Positions 1-11,521 of a DNA stretch of 64,000 nt are shown here, piece by piece. This DNA is from Falsiroseomonas sp051859025 (GTDB taxonomy: Bacteria; Pseudomonadota; Alphaproteobacteria; Acetobacterales; Acetobacteraceae). Location: NCBI RefSeq assembly GCF_051859025.1, contig NZ_JBHYGL010000016.1, positions 1 through 64,000 on the forward strand, read 5' to 3'. A model generated the notes under the pieces. The model saw only the letters and a list, made by a program, of their open reading frames with translations, was not told where the DNA came from and ran no database searches. Position 1 is the stretch's first letter. Each line of letters opens with the position of its first letter. A program made the position numbers and the translations under genes.

Positions 1-725
1 CGCCGGAGGCCAGGCCGCCGGAGCCGCGCCCCGTGACGCCGCCGCCCCCGCCGGCGCCGAGCGCGGTGACGCCCACGCCACCTCCACCCCCGCCGCCGCC
101 GACGCCGCGCCCGCCGCAGCCCACACCGGCGCAGCCCACGCCACCGACGCCGGCCGCGCCCACGCGGCCGCCGGAGAATGCGCTGCCGCTGCCGCCGCCA
201 CCCCCGCCGCCGGCCCCGCCGCAGCCGCAATCCACGCCGACCGGCACCGGGCAGACGCCGCCCGTGGCCAGGCCGGAGGAGCGTTCGACCAGCGTGCAGA
301 ACACGCTGGAGAGGCTGCGCCAGCAGCAGGCCGCGCAGCAGCCGCCGACGGCGCGACCGAACCCGGCCGCCGGGCGCCCCGCGCCCTCCGGCGGCACACC
401 GCAGGGGCAGGACCCGCTTTCCGCCGGCGATCGCCGCGCGGTCGGCGAACGCGTCGCCGAATGCTGGCGGGTGGACCAGGGGATGCTCGGGCTCAGTGAT
501 TTGACCGTGAGCCTGCGCGCCATCGTCGACCAGGCCGGCGTTATCCGGGAAGTGAGGCCGGGGCCGGAGGGTGTGCCCCGTGATCCGCGCGCCAGGACGT
601 TGTATGAGCAGGCCCGCCGGGCGCTGCTCGACCCGGCCTGCAGCCCGCTGCCGGTGCCGCGTGCCCGGTTGCAGGCGGTGAATGAGTTCCAGTTCAACTT
701 CTCGCCGAGGGGTTTCATCCGATGA
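1..725 (+). CDS. tolA: TolA-like envelope protein, C-terminal part (5' end outside window)
   Basis: The reading frame is open from the first bases, so the start lies upstream of the window; an internal GTG at 33 is not a convincing start. The first 80 or so residues are almost pure Pro/Ala/Thr, followed by a Gln/Arg-rich stretch and a folded C-terminal domain with RVAECWRVDQGM and SLRAIVDQAGVIREV, as in TolA/TonB C-terminal domains. TolA spans the periplasm and passes energy from TolQR to Pal and TolB. The next gene, tolB, overlaps its stop by four bases (ATGA), which supports the identification. The Pro-rich segment replaces the usual Ala/Lys-rich helix of enterobacterial TolA, as is common in alphaproteobacteria. 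Confidence 0.8.
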   Translation, partial: PEARPPEPRPVTPPPPPAPSAVTPTPPPPPPPPTPRPPQPTPAQPTPPTPAAPTRPPENALPLPPPPPPPAPPQPQSTPTGTGQTPPVARPEERSTSVQNTLERLRQQQAAQQPPTARPNPAAGRPAPSGGTPQGQDPLSAGDRRAVGERVAECWRVDQGMLGLSDLTVSLRAIVDQAGVIREVRPGPEGVPRDPRARTLYEQARRALLDPACSPLPVPRARLQAVNEFQFNFSPRGFIR

Positions 726-2086
726 CGTTGCCGGGCTTCGGGCTCTCGCGCCGCCATGTCTTCGCCGGTATCGGCGGTTCGGTCATCGCGAGCCTGCTGC
801 CGGATGGCGCGGCGGCGCAGGGGCAGCCGACCACCGTCATCGACGTGACGCGGGCGCGGACGGACCCGGTGCCGATCGCGGTGCCGGACATTGCGGGCGC
901 TGGGCCGGATGCGCAGCGCATGGGCCGCCAGATCGCGCAGGTGATCCAGGCCAACCTGCGCAATTCGGGCCTGTTCCGCCCGGTGGAGCGCCAGGCCTTC
1001 ATCCAGACGCCGGAAGCCGCCGCCGACCGGCCGCGCTTCCAGGATTGGCGCGTGATCGGCGCGCAGGCGCTGACCACGGGGCGGGTGGAAGCCAGCGGCG
1101 ACCGGCTGCGGGTGGAATTCCGCCTGTGGGACGTGCTGCCTGAACAGTACCTGCAGGGCACCGCCTTCACGGCGCCGACCGCGCAGTGGCGGCGGATCGC
1201 GCACCTCATCAGCGACGTGATCTATGAGCGTCTGCTGGGCGAGAAGGGCTATTTCGATACGCAGATCGTCTACATCGCGGAAAGCGGGCCGCGCGACCGG
1301 CGCACGCGCCGCATGGCGATGATGGACCAGGACGGGGAGAACCATCGCTTCCTGACCGATGGCAGCTTCCAGGCGCTGACGCCGCGCTTCCACCCGAATG
1401 CGCGCCAGGTCGCCTTCATGTCCTATTTCCGCAACGAGCCGCGCGTCTACCTGTTCAACCTGGATACCGGGCAGCAGCAGGTGCTGGGCAGCTTCGGCGG
1501 CATGACCTTCAGCCCGCGCTTCCACCCGGATGGGCGGAGCGTCGTGCTCTCCGCCAGCCGGGGCGGCGATGCCAACATCTTCAGCGTCGATATCGGCAGC
1601 CGCCGCGAAAGGCAGCTGACCAGCGGCGGGTCGCTGGATGTCTCGCCCTGCTATTCGCCGGACGGGACGCAGATCGTGTTCAATTCGGATCGCGGCGGGG
1701 ACCAGCAGCTTTACGTCATGTCCGCCGATGGCGGGGGGGCGCGGCGCATCTCCTTCGGCAATGGGCGCTATGCGACGCCGGTCTGGTCGCCGCGCGGGGA
1801 TCTGATCGCCTTCACCCGCATCTCCGCCGGGCAGTTCGGCATCGGCGTGATGCGGCCCGACGGGTCCGGGGAACGGATTCTCAGCGAGGGCTGGGCGATG
1901 GAAGGCCCGACCTTCGCGCCGAATGGCCGCGTGCTGGCCTTCTACCGGGAAACGCCGGCGCGCGATTCGCGGGGCGGCGGCTATTCCTCCACCCTGTCGC
2001 AGATCGACATCGCGGGCTTCAACGAGCGGCGGATGGTGACGCCGACCGATGCGTCCGACCCCGCCTGGAGCCCGCTGCTGAGCTGA
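722..2086 (+). CDS. tolB: Tol-Pal system beta-propeller protein TolB
   Basis: The 454-residue protein has the usual TolB length. An N-terminal signal region contains SRRHVFAG and ends near DGAAAQG, so export by Tat is possible. Next comes the TolB N-terminal domain (AQRMGRQIAQVIQANLRNSG) and then a propeller with repeated blade motifs such as RFHPDGRSVVLSAS, YSPDGTQIVFNSD and WSPRGDLIAFTR. TolB is periplasmic, binds Pal, and takes part in outer-membrane constriction during division. The start overlaps the tolA stop by four bases, indicating translational coupling. A possible terminator hairpin follows the stop, and pal comes about 200 bases later. Confidence 0.95.
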   Translation: MTLPGFGLSRRHVFAGIGGSVIASLLPDGAAAQGQPTTVIDVTRARTDPVPIAVPDIAGAGPDAQRMGRQIAQVIQANLRNSGLFRPVERQAFIQTPEAAADRPRFQDWRVIGAQALTTGRVEASGDRLRVEFRLWDVLPEQYLQGTAFTAPTAQWRRIAHLISDVIYERLLGEKGYFDTQIVYIAESGPRDRRTRRMAMMDQDGENHRFLTDGSFQALTPRFHPNARQVAFMSYFRNEPRVYLFNLDTGQQQVLGSFGGMTFSPRFHPDGRSVVLSASRGGDANIFSVDIGSRRERQLTSGGSLDVSPCYSPDGTQIVFNSDRGGDQQLYVMSADGGGARRISFGNGRYATPVWSPRGDLIAFTRISAGQFGIGVMRPDGSGERILSEGWAMEGPTFAPNGRVLAFYRETPARDSRGGGYSSTLSQIDIAGFNERRMVTPTDASDPAWSPLLS

Positions 2087-2095
2087 GGCGGCCGC

Positions 2096-2125
2096 GCATC
2101 CGGCGCGCCGCGTCGGATGCATTTC
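2096..2125 (+). terminator. Possible terminator hairpin after tolB
   Basis: GCATCCG at 2096-2102 pairs with CGGATGC at 2114-2120, followed by ATTTCG. The stem is seven perfect pairs, but the T-run is short, so this could be a weak terminator or an mRNA-stabilising hairpin. Confidence 0.4.
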
Positions 2126-2292
2126 GATACCCAGGAAAGCGGCGCCGTGATGTTGCGGCGTTAACATGGTTCCGTGCACAGAACTCCAAGCACGTTGCCA
2201 TGATGCCGCCGCACGGATTCTTGACCTTGCGGGCGCGTGCCGTTAACGCCCGCGGCACAAGACAGCCCAACCCTGAAAGGATTTTCAGAGCC

Positions 2293-2769
2293 ATGAACAT
2301 CAAGGTCATCGGCGCGCTCGCAGCGCTCACCCTGCTCGGCGCCTGCGGCTCCGGCTCCGACACGGCCGGCGCGGCCGGCGGTGGCGCCGCCACGACGGCG
2401 AGCGGCCCGCGCCCGGGCAGCCAGGAAGACCTGGTCGCCAATGTCGGCGACCGCGTCCTCTTCGACACCGACCGCAGCAGCATCCGTGCCGACCAGCGCT
2501 CGGTCCTGGAGCGCCAGGCCGGCTGGCTCGGCCGCTTCCCGCAGGTGCAGGTCGCCGTGGAAGGCCACGCCGACGAACGCGGCACGCGCGAATACAACCT
2601 GGCGCTCGGCCAGCGCCGCGCCAATGCGGCGCGCGATGTGCTGGTGGCCGGTGGCGTCGCCTCCGCCCGCATCTCCACGATCAGCTACGGCAAGGACCGT
2701 CCGGCCTCGCTCGGCTCCGACGAGACCGCCTGGTCGCAGAACCGCCGCGCGGTCACGGTCGTTCGCTGA
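2293..2769 (+). CDS. pal: Peptidoglycan-associated lipoprotein Pal
   Basis: The 158-residue protein starts at ATG 2293, preceded by AAAGGA at 2276-2281. It has a lipoprotein signal with lipobox LLGAC and acylated Cys at residue 18, then a Gly/Ala linker, then an OmpA-like peptidoglycan-binding domain with VEGHADERGTREYNLALG and RRAVTVVR. It anchors the outer membrane to peptidoglycan and binds TolA/TolB. The frame is open upstream to 2200, but only the 2293 start places the lipobox correctly. A weak promoter-like pair (TTGACC 2221-2226, TTAACG 2243-2248) sits ahead of the gene. A long hairpin separates it from cpoB. Confidence 0.95.
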   Translation: MNIKVIGALAALTLLGACGSGSDTAGAAGGGAATTASGPRPGSQEDLVANVGDRVLFDTDRSSIRADQRSVLERQAGWLGRFPQVQVAVEGHADERGTREYNLALGQRRANAARDVLVAGGVASARISTISYGKDRPASLGSDETAWSQNRRAVTVVR

Positions 2770-2779
2770 CCGGGCCGCA

Positions 2780-2816
2780 GCGGGGATGGGGGCGGATGGT
2801 CCGCCCCCATCCCCGC
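2780..2816 (+). other. 17-bp perfect hairpin between pal and cpoB
   Basis: Bases 2780-2796 and 2800-2816 are perfect reverse complements with a three-base loop (TGG). No T-run follows, so it is more likely an intercistronic stabiliser or partial attenuator than a simple terminator. It lies just after the pal stop and 44 bases before the cpoB start. Confidence 0.65.
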
Positions 2817-2860
2817 GGCTTCCGGCCAGCGGCTTCCGGAACGTGACAAAGGAAAGCGCC

Positions 2861-3805
2861 ATGCGCCTCTCTCGCCCCCTGATGCTTGCCGCGGCCCTGA
2901 TGGCCGCGCCGATGGTCCTGGCGCCGCCCGCGCGCGCGCAGGTCGAGACGCGGGAGGGAATCGCGCTGCAGAACCAGATCCTGCAGTTGCGGCAGGAGAT
3001 GGAGGCGCTGCGGCGCGGGGGCGCCGGTGCCCAGCCTGCGCCGTCCGGTGGCAGTTCCGTGCTGGGCTTCGGTGGCGCCGCGCCCCGCCCCGCCCAGCAG
3101 CAGCAGGCGCCGCAGGGCGAACTCGTCGGCCAGTTGCTCGATCGCGTCTCACGGATGGAGGAGGAGCTGCGCAGCGTGCGCGGCCGCGCGGAGCAGGCCG
3201 AATTCCGTGAGCGCGAGCTGCGCGAGCGGGTGGAGAAGCTGACCGGCGACGTGGATTTCCGCTTCCAGCAGATGGAAGCAGCGCGGCCCGGCGGGGCCGC
3301 ATCCACGGGGGCACCCGCGGCAGCCCCCGCGGCAGTCCCCGGGGCGACACCCGCCCGGCCGGCCGCGACCCCGCCGGCCCAGGCCGGCGCTTCGCCCCAG
3401 GCGCAGCCGGCCGCCCTGGCCCGGCCGCCGCAGCGCGCGCTGCAGGAAGGCCAGGCGGCGCTGGCGCGGCGGGACTTCGCGGGCGCGGAGGCCGCGGCGC
3501 GGGAGGTGATCGCGGCGCGTGATTCGGCGCGGGCCACGGATGCGCAGCTGCTGCTCGGCGATGCGCTGTCCGGCAAGCGGGACTTCGCCGCCGCCGCCAT
3601 CGCCTATGACGACGCCTTCCGCCGCAACCAGCAGGGATCCCGCGCGCCGGAAGCGATGCTCGGCGTGGCCAACGCGCTGATCGGGCTGAACAACAACCGC
3701 GACGCCTGCGGCCAGCTGGGCGATTTGCGGAGCCGCTACCCGAACCTGTCGGGCGCCCTCGCGGAACGCGTGGCGGATGCGCGGCGGCGGGCGCAATGCC
3801 GCTGA
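2861..3805 (+). CDS. cpoB: Cell division coordinator CpoB (YbgF), Tol-Pal system
   Basis: The 314-residue periplasmic protein starts at ATG 2861 with AAAGGA at 2848-2853. It carries a Sec signal peptide (LMLAAALMAAPMVLAPPARAQ), an N-terminal coiled coil (NQILQLRQEMEALRR and ERELRERVEKLTGDVDFRFQQ), a low-complexity Ala/Pro linker, and C-terminal TPR repeats (LQEGQAALARRDFAGAEAAA, LLLGDALSGKRDFAAAAIAY). YbgF/CpoB couples Tol function to peptidoglycan synthesis in E. coli. Its position directly after pal is the standard arrangement. The Ala/Pro linker is longer than in enterobacteria. Confidence 0.92.
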   Translation: MRLSRPLMLAAALMAAPMVLAPPARAQVETREGIALQNQILQLRQEMEALRRGGAGAQPAPSGGSSVLGFGGAAPRPAQQQQAPQGELVGQLLDRVSRMEEELRSVRGRAEQAEFRERELRERVEKLTGDVDFRFQQMEAARPGGAASTGAPAAAPAAVPGATPARPAATPPAQAGASPQAQPAALARPPQRALQEGQAALARRDFAGAEAAAREVIAARDSARATDAQLLLGDALSGKRDFAAAAIAYDDAFRRNQQGSRAPEAMLGVANALIGLNNNRDACGQLGDLRSRYPNLSGALAERVADARRRAQCR

Positions 3806-3838
3806 CCGCGGCGCGTTAACAAAGCTCTCGAAAAGGTG

Positions 3839-5062
3839 ATGGATGGCCCGGGGGCCATCGGGGCGTCGGAATTCGACGCGCTGATGGAACCCCTCGGGCC
3901 CTTCGGCCTCGCGCCGGTCGTGGTCGCGGGTGTCTCCGGCGGGCCGCACAGCCTGGCGCTGGCGCTGCTGCTGGCGCGCTGGGCGCGGGGTCGGGGCGGG
4001 CGCGCCGTGGCGGGCATCGTGGATCACGGGCTGCGGGCGGACAGCGCGGCGGAAGCGGCGCGGGTTTCGGCCTGGATGACGGCGCGGGGCATCGAGTCGC
4101 GGGTCGAGGCGCTGGGCCTGGATGGCGGGACGGGTGTCCAGGCGCGGGCGCGGGCGGGGCGGATCGCGGCGCTGCTCCGGGTCTGTGCCGCGGTGGGCGC
4201 GCCCTGGCTGGCGCTGGGACAGCATCGCGGCGACCAGGCGGAGACCCTGCTGCTGCGGGGCTTCGCGGGCAGCGGGCCCGCGGGGCTGGCCGGCATGGCA
4301 GCGGCACGCAGCGCCGGGGGCGCGCTGGTGATCCGGCCGCTGCTGGGCGTGGCGCCGGTACGGCTGGAGGCGGTGGTGGCGGCGGCGGGCCTGGCGCCGA
4401 TCCGCGATCCTTCCAATGAAAACCGCGGCTTCACCCGTGTGCGGCTGCGCTCGGCCCTGGCCGATCCGGGCGGGGAGGGGCCGGCCATCGCGGCGCTGGC
4501 GGAGGCCGCTTCGGCCTTCGCGCGGCGGCGGGGGGTGGCGGAGGGCGAGGTGGCGGCGCGAATCGGCGCGGCGGCGCGCCTCCATCCCGAGGGGTTCGCG
4601 CGGCTGGACCTGGCCCTGCTGGGGCGGGATGGCGTGGCGGCCGCGGCCCTGGCGGTGCTGGTGCGCGCGGTTTCGGGGGGCGACTACGCCCCGGCCGAGG
4701 CGGCGGCGGCGGCGCTGCTGGCCCGCGGCGCCGGGACGTTGGGCGGGGTGCGGCTCATGCAGGGCGGGTTGCTGCTGCGGGAGGAGGCGGCCATGGCCCC
4801 GGCGGTGCCGGCGGTGCCGGGCGCGCGCTGGGATGGGCGCTTCGTGCTGGAGGGGGTGCCGCCGGAGGGATGCGTGATCGGGCCGCTGGGCGCGGCGCGG
4901 CTGCCGCGGCCGGCCTGGCTGCCGGAAGCGGTGGTGCGAACGATGGCGGGTCTGCATCGCGACACCGTGCTGGTCGCGACGCCCGGGCTGTCCTATCCTC
5001 CACCCGGAGCCCACCCCGCATGCCGCCTGCGCTTCGCGCCGGCGGGCGGGGCATGTGCCTGA
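3839..5062 (+). CDS. tilS: tRNA(Ile)-lysidine synthetase TilS
   Basis: This PP-loop ATPase of about 407 residues converts cytidine 34 of the CAU-anticodon tRNA(Ile) to lysidine. Family marks are the N-terminal PP-loop (VAGVSGGPHSLAL), GIVDHGLRADSAAEAARV, LALGQHRGDQAETLLLR, and IRDPSNENRGFTRVRLR. The usual PP-loop is SGGxDS; here the Asp is His. The C-terminal part is poorly conserved, as in other alphaproteobacteria. The start is uncertain: GTG 3836 and ATG 3839 are adjacent and a later in-frame ATG lies at 3884. Placement between cpoB and ftsH is typical. Confidence 0.88.
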   Translation: MDGPGAIGASEFDALMEPLGPFGLAPVVVAGVSGGPHSLALALLLARWARGRGGRAVAGIVDHGLRADSAAEAARVSAWMTARGIESRVEALGLDGGTGVQARARAGRIAALLRVCAAVGAPWLALGQHRGDQAETLLLRGFAGSGPAGLAGMAAARSAGGALVIRPLLGVAPVRLEAVVAAAGLAPIRDPSNENRGFTRVRLRSALADPGGEGPAIAALAEAASAFARRRGVAEGEVAARIGAAARLHPEGFARLDLALLGRDGVAAAALAVLVRAVSGGDYAPAEAAAAALLARGAGTLGGVRLMQGGLLLREEAAMAPAVPAVPGARWDGRFVLEGVPPEGCVIGPLGAARLPRPAWLPEAVVRTMAGLHRDTVLVATPGLSYPPPGAHPACRLRFAPAGGACA

Positions 5063-5178
5063 GCATTGCGGTCCTGGGATGGAAGAGGGCGGCAGCGTTC
5101 CTATCTGTGCAGTGGAGCGGCCCGCCCCTCGCGTCGGTGCGAGACGGCCAGCCTGGGAAGCCCCAAAGGGATGCCAAC

Positions 5179-7104
<1,926 letters not shown>

Positions 7105-7142
7105 AGCCGGGAAGCTGACGCCGGGCGACAAGCCCTGAACGG

Positions 7143-7175
7143 AAAGGCCCGCGCCGCAAGGTGCGGGCCTTTTCG
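7143..7175 (+). terminator. Intrinsic terminator after ftsH
   Basis: AAAGGCCCGC at 7143-7152 pairs with GCGGGCCTTT at 7163-7172, followed by T and then CG. This GC-rich stem with a T-run is the clearest rho-independent terminator in the window. It also rules out an in-frame GTG at 7161 as the start of the next gene. Confidence 0.85.
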
Positions 7176-7244
7176 ATTCCGGGTTTCCGATTGCCGGGTG
7201 GCGCGTCATCGTTGGGCACAGGGCGGATACCGGGGCGGCGAGTC

Positions 7245-8309
7245 GTGACAGAACACTGGGTGGAGCCACTGGGCCTGCTGCAGGGCCGCGCCGCCGCCAT
7301 CGCGGTGGCCGCCGATCTGGCGCTGCCGCTGGCGGGCGGGCCGGGCGCCTTCACCATGGTGCGGTTGCTGGGTGATGGGGCGCCGGAAGGGGCCCTGGCG
7401 CTGGCCGATGTGCCGGATGGCTGGCAGGACCGGGTGCTGGCGCTGACGCGCGCCCCCTCCGCCTTTGCCGGGCTCGAACTGCCGCATGAGGGCGGGCGGC
7501 CGCTGGTGATGGGCATCCTCAACATCACGCCGGACAGCTTCTCCGATGGCGGGCATTTCGCGGACCACGCCAATGCCATCGATGCCGGGCACATGCTGCT
7601 GGAAGCGGGGGCGGACCTGCTGGACATCGGCGGCGAGAGCACCAGGCCGGGCGCCCAGCCCGTGGCGCCGGAGGAGGAATGCCGGCGCATCCTGCCGGTG
7701 ATCCGCGAACTGGCGAAGGCCGCCACCATCAGCGTCGATACGCGCAACGCCGCGACCATGCTGGCGGCGCTGGAGGCGGGGGCGGAGATCGTCAATGACG
7801 TGACGGCGCTGCGCCACGACCCCGCGGCCGCGCGGGTGCTGGCGCGCAGTGAGGCCAGCGTGATCCTGATGCACATGCTGGGCGACGACCCGCGCACCAT
7901 GCAGCAGGACCCCCGCTACGGCGACGTGGCGCTGGAGGTCGCGCAGTTCCTGGCCGACCGCGTCGCGGCGGTGGAGCGGATGGGCATCCCGCGCGGGCGC
8001 ATCGCGATCGATCCCGGCATCGGCTTCGGCAAGCGGCTGCCGCACAATCTGGCGCTGATGGAGCGCCTGCCGCTGCTGGCGGGGCTTGGCCTGCCCATCG
8101 TCTTCGGCGCCAGCCGCAAGCGCTTCATCGGGGAATTGTCGGGGGTCGAGACTCCGGTGGACCGCGTGGCGGGGTCCGTGGCGGCGGCGCTGCATGCTGC
8201 GTCGCATGGGGCGGCGATCATCCGGGTGCATGATGTCTCGGAAACCGTGCAGGCCCTCGCGGTCTGGAACGCGGTTTCGGCGGGTGGTGTCGAGGAAGTA
8301 GACGGCTAG
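7245..8309 (+). CDS. folP: Dihydropteroate synthase
   Basis: The protein (about 354 residues from GTG 7245) catalyses condensation of hydroxymethyl-dihydropterin pyrophosphate with p-aminobenzoate in folate synthesis. The two pterin-binding signatures are clear: VMGILNITPDSFSDGG and LLDIGGESTRPGA. Further core motifs are SVDTRNAATMLAALEAGAEIVNDV, given here only as a region near residues 165-190, and FGASRKRFIGEL. About 85 residues precede the DHPS barrel, a common extension in alphaproteobacteria. The start is chosen downstream of the ftsH terminator, but GTG 7245 has only a weak ribosome-binding site, so the N terminus is uncertain. Confidence 0.93.
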   Translation: MTEHWVEPLGLLQGRAAAIAVAADLALPLAGGPGAFTMVRLLGDGAPEGALALADVPDGWQDRVLALTRAPSAFAGLELPHEGGRPLVMGILNITPDSFSDGGHFADHANAIDAGHMLLEAGADLLDIGGESTRPGAQPVAPEEECRRILPVIRELAKAATISVDTRNAATMLAALEAGAEIVNDVTALRHDPAAARVLARSEASVILMHMLGDDPRTMQQDPRYGDVALEVAQFLADRVAAVERMGIPRGRIAIDPGIGFGKRLPHNLALMERLPLLAGLGLPIVFGASRKRFIGELSGVETPVDRVAGSVAAALHAASHGAAIIRVHDVSETVQALAVWNAVSAGGVEEVDG

Positions 8310-8407
8310 GCCGGTGAATACACGTCGTACTTGACGCGGGGCGCGGCGGCGCATGAGCCTACCTTTCAGCAAGGTCGTGCATACGATCGGTTGAAGGGGA
8401 GGCGACG

Positions 8408-9457
<1,050 letters not shown>

Positions 9458-9467
9458 GCCCTGCCGC

Positions 9468-10709
9468 ATGAGGCAGTTGGAGGTCGATCCGCGCCTGGTC
9501 GGCATGCTGGCCGCGCTGGCGGTGATCTGGGTGGGGTTCGACGTGCTGTCGGGCGGGGCGTTCCTCACGCCCCGCAATTTGTGGAACCTCTCGGTGCAGA
9601 CGGCCTCCGTCGCTGTCATGGCCTGCGGGATGGTGCTGGTCATCGTCACGCGGAACATCGACCTCAGCGTCGGCGCGGTGCTGGGCTTCGTCGGCATGGT
9701 GGTCGGGGTGGTGCAGGCGCGCTGGCTGCCGGAGGTGCTGGGCCTCGAACATCCGGCGACGGCCTTCATCGCGGTGGCGGTGGGGGTGGCGCTGGGGGGC
9801 GTGATCGGGCTGATGCAGGGAAGCCTCATCGCCTATCTCGGCATCCCGTCCTTCATCGTGACGCTGGGCGGGTTGCTGGTGTGGCGGGGTGCTGCCTGGT
9901 GGGTGACGCAGGGGCAGACCGTCGCGCCGATGGATGGCCAGTTCCGGATGCTGGGCGGGGGGATCGAGGGCGCGATCGGCGCCACGGCCTCCTGGGTACT
10001 GGCGGCGCTGGCCTGCGCGGCGATCGTGGCCGGGATGGTCATGCTGCGGCGCCGGCGCCTCGCCTTCGGGTTTCCGGTGCGGCCGGGCTGGGCGGAGGGG
10101 GTGCTGATGGGCCTCGCCTGCCTGGCAGTGGTGGGCGCGGTGGCGGTGGCGAACAGCTATCCCATCCCGGTCGGCGTGGCGCGGCGGATGGCGGAGGCGC
10201 AGGGCATCGCCTGGCCGCCGGGCGGGCTGTTCATCCCGCATGGGCTGGCCATTCCGGTGATCGTGGCGCTGCTGGTCGGTGTCGCGATGACGGTGCTGGC
10301 GACGCGGACGCGCTTCGGCCGCTACGTCTTCGCGATCGGTGGCAACCCGGAGGCGGCGGAGCTTTCGGGCGTGAATACCCGGCGCAGCCTGATGATGGTC
10401 TTCGGACTGATGGGCGCGCTGGCCGGGCTTTCCGCCTGCATCGCGACCGCCCGGTTGAATGCCGCGACCAATGCCGCGGGGACGCTGGACGAGCTGTATG
10501 TGATCGCGGCCGCCGTCATTGGCGGAACCTCCTTGGCCGGCGGCATGGGCACGGTGGCGGGGGCCATGCTGGGGGCGCTGGTGATGCAGTCGCTCCAATC
10601 CGGCATGGTGCTGCTGGGCGTGGATACGCCGCTGCAGAACATCGTGGTGGGCCTGGTGCTGGTCTTCGCCGTCTGGCTCGACGGGGCGTGGAGGAAGCGC
10701 ATCCGATGA
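9468..10709 (+). CDS. Sugar ABC transporter permease, XylH type
   Basis: The 413-residue inner-membrane protein starts 10 bases after the receptor gene. It has ten or more hydrophobic segments and the BPD_transp_2 family motifs NIDLSVGAVLGFVGM and the C-terminal IAAAVIGGTSLAGGMGTVAG. It is longer than RbsC-type permeases (about 320), with an additional central hydrophobic block (WVLAALACAAIVAGMVML and LMGLACLAVVGAVAVANSY), as seen in XylH. It forms the membrane channel of the importer. The last codons overlap the ATPase gene by four bases. Confidence 0.9.
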   Translation: MRQLEVDPRLVGMLAALAVIWVGFDVLSGGAFLTPRNLWNLSVQTASVAVMACGMVLVIVTRNIDLSVGAVLGFVGMVVGVVQARWLPEVLGLEHPATAFIAVAVGVALGGVIGLMQGSLIAYLGIPSFIVTLGGLLVWRGAAWWVTQGQTVAPMDGQFRMLGGGIEGAIGATASWVLAALACAAIVAGMVMLRRRRLAFGFPVRPGWAEGVLMGLACLAVVGAVAVANSYPIPVGVARRMAEAQGIAWPPGGLFIPHGLAIPVIVALLVGVAMTVLATRTRFGRYVFAIGGNPEAAELSGVNTRRSLMMVFGLMGALAGLSACIATARLNAATNAAGTLDELYVIAAAVIGGTSLAGGMGTVAGAMLGALVMQSLQSGMVLLGVDTPLQNIVVGLVLVFAVWLDGAWRKRIR

Positions 10710-11479
10710 GCACGCCCCTCGTGGAAATGCGGAACGTCTCCATCGCCTTCGGCGGCATCAAGGCGGTGGACGATGTCTCCGTCGATCTGATGCCGGGGGA
10801 GGTGGTGGCGCTGCTCGGCCATAATGGGGCGGGCAAGTCCACGCTCATCAAGGTGCTGTCGGGCGCCTATCGCGCCGATGCCGGGGAGATCCTGGTGGAA
10901 GGGCAGCCCGCCGAGATCGCGACGCCGCGCGATGCAAAGCGCTACGGGATCGAGACGATCTACCAGACGCTGGCGCTGGCCGATAATGTCGATGCGGCGG
11001 CCAACATCTTCCTCGGACGCGAATTGGTGACGCGCTGGGGGATGCTGGATGACGCGGCGATGGAATCGGCGACGCGCCAGGTGATGGCGCGGCTCAACCC
11101 GCATTTCCGGCGCTTCAAGGAACCGGTGCGGGCGCTGTCCGGCGGGCAGCGGCAATCCGTCGCCATCGCGCGGGCCATCCACTTCAACGCCCGCATCCTC
11201 ATCATGGATGAACCCACCGCGGCGCTGGGGCCGGCGGAGACGGCGCAGGTGGGCGAGCTGGTGAAGCAGTTGAAGGCGCAGGGGATCGGCATCTTCCTGA
11301 TCAGCCACGACATCCATGATGTCTTCGACCTGGCGGACCGGGTCAGCGTGATGAAGAACGGGCGGCTGGTCGGCACGGCGCGCACCCGTGACGTGACGAA
11401 GGATGAGGTGCTGGGGATGATCATCCTCGGCAAATGCCCGGAAGCGGCGGTGCGGGGGCCGGGGGCCATGGCGGAGTAG
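10706..11479 (+). CDS. Sugar ABC transporter ATP-binding protein, single-domain
   Basis: The 257-residue ATPase starts at ATG 10706, overlapping the permease stop (ATGA). Walker A is GHNGAGKST, the signature is LSGGQRQSVAIARAI, Walker B is ILIMDEPTAALGPAE, and the H-loop is ISHDIHD. It has one nucleotide-binding domain, unlike E. coli XylG or RbsA, which are fused doubles of about 500 residues. Single-domain ATPases of this class, such as FrcA of rhizobia, work as homodimers. The specificity is not certain; the receptor and permease look xylose-like. Confidence 0.9.
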   Translation: MSTPLVEMRNVSIAFGGIKAVDDVSVDLMPGEVVALLGHNGAGKSTLIKVLSGAYRADAGEILVEGQPAEIATPRDAKRYGIETIYQTLALADNVDAAANIFLGRELVTRWGMLDDAAMESATRQVMARLNPHFRRFKEPVRALSGGQRQSVAIARAIHFNARILIMDEPTAALGPAETAQVGELVKQLKAQGIGIFLISHDIHDVFDLADRVSVMKNGRLVGTARTRDVTKDEVLGMIILGKCPEAAVRGPGAMAE

Positions 11480-11521
11480 GTCCGCATTTCAAAGCGCCGG
11501 ACGGGGCGCTAGAAGCGCGGC

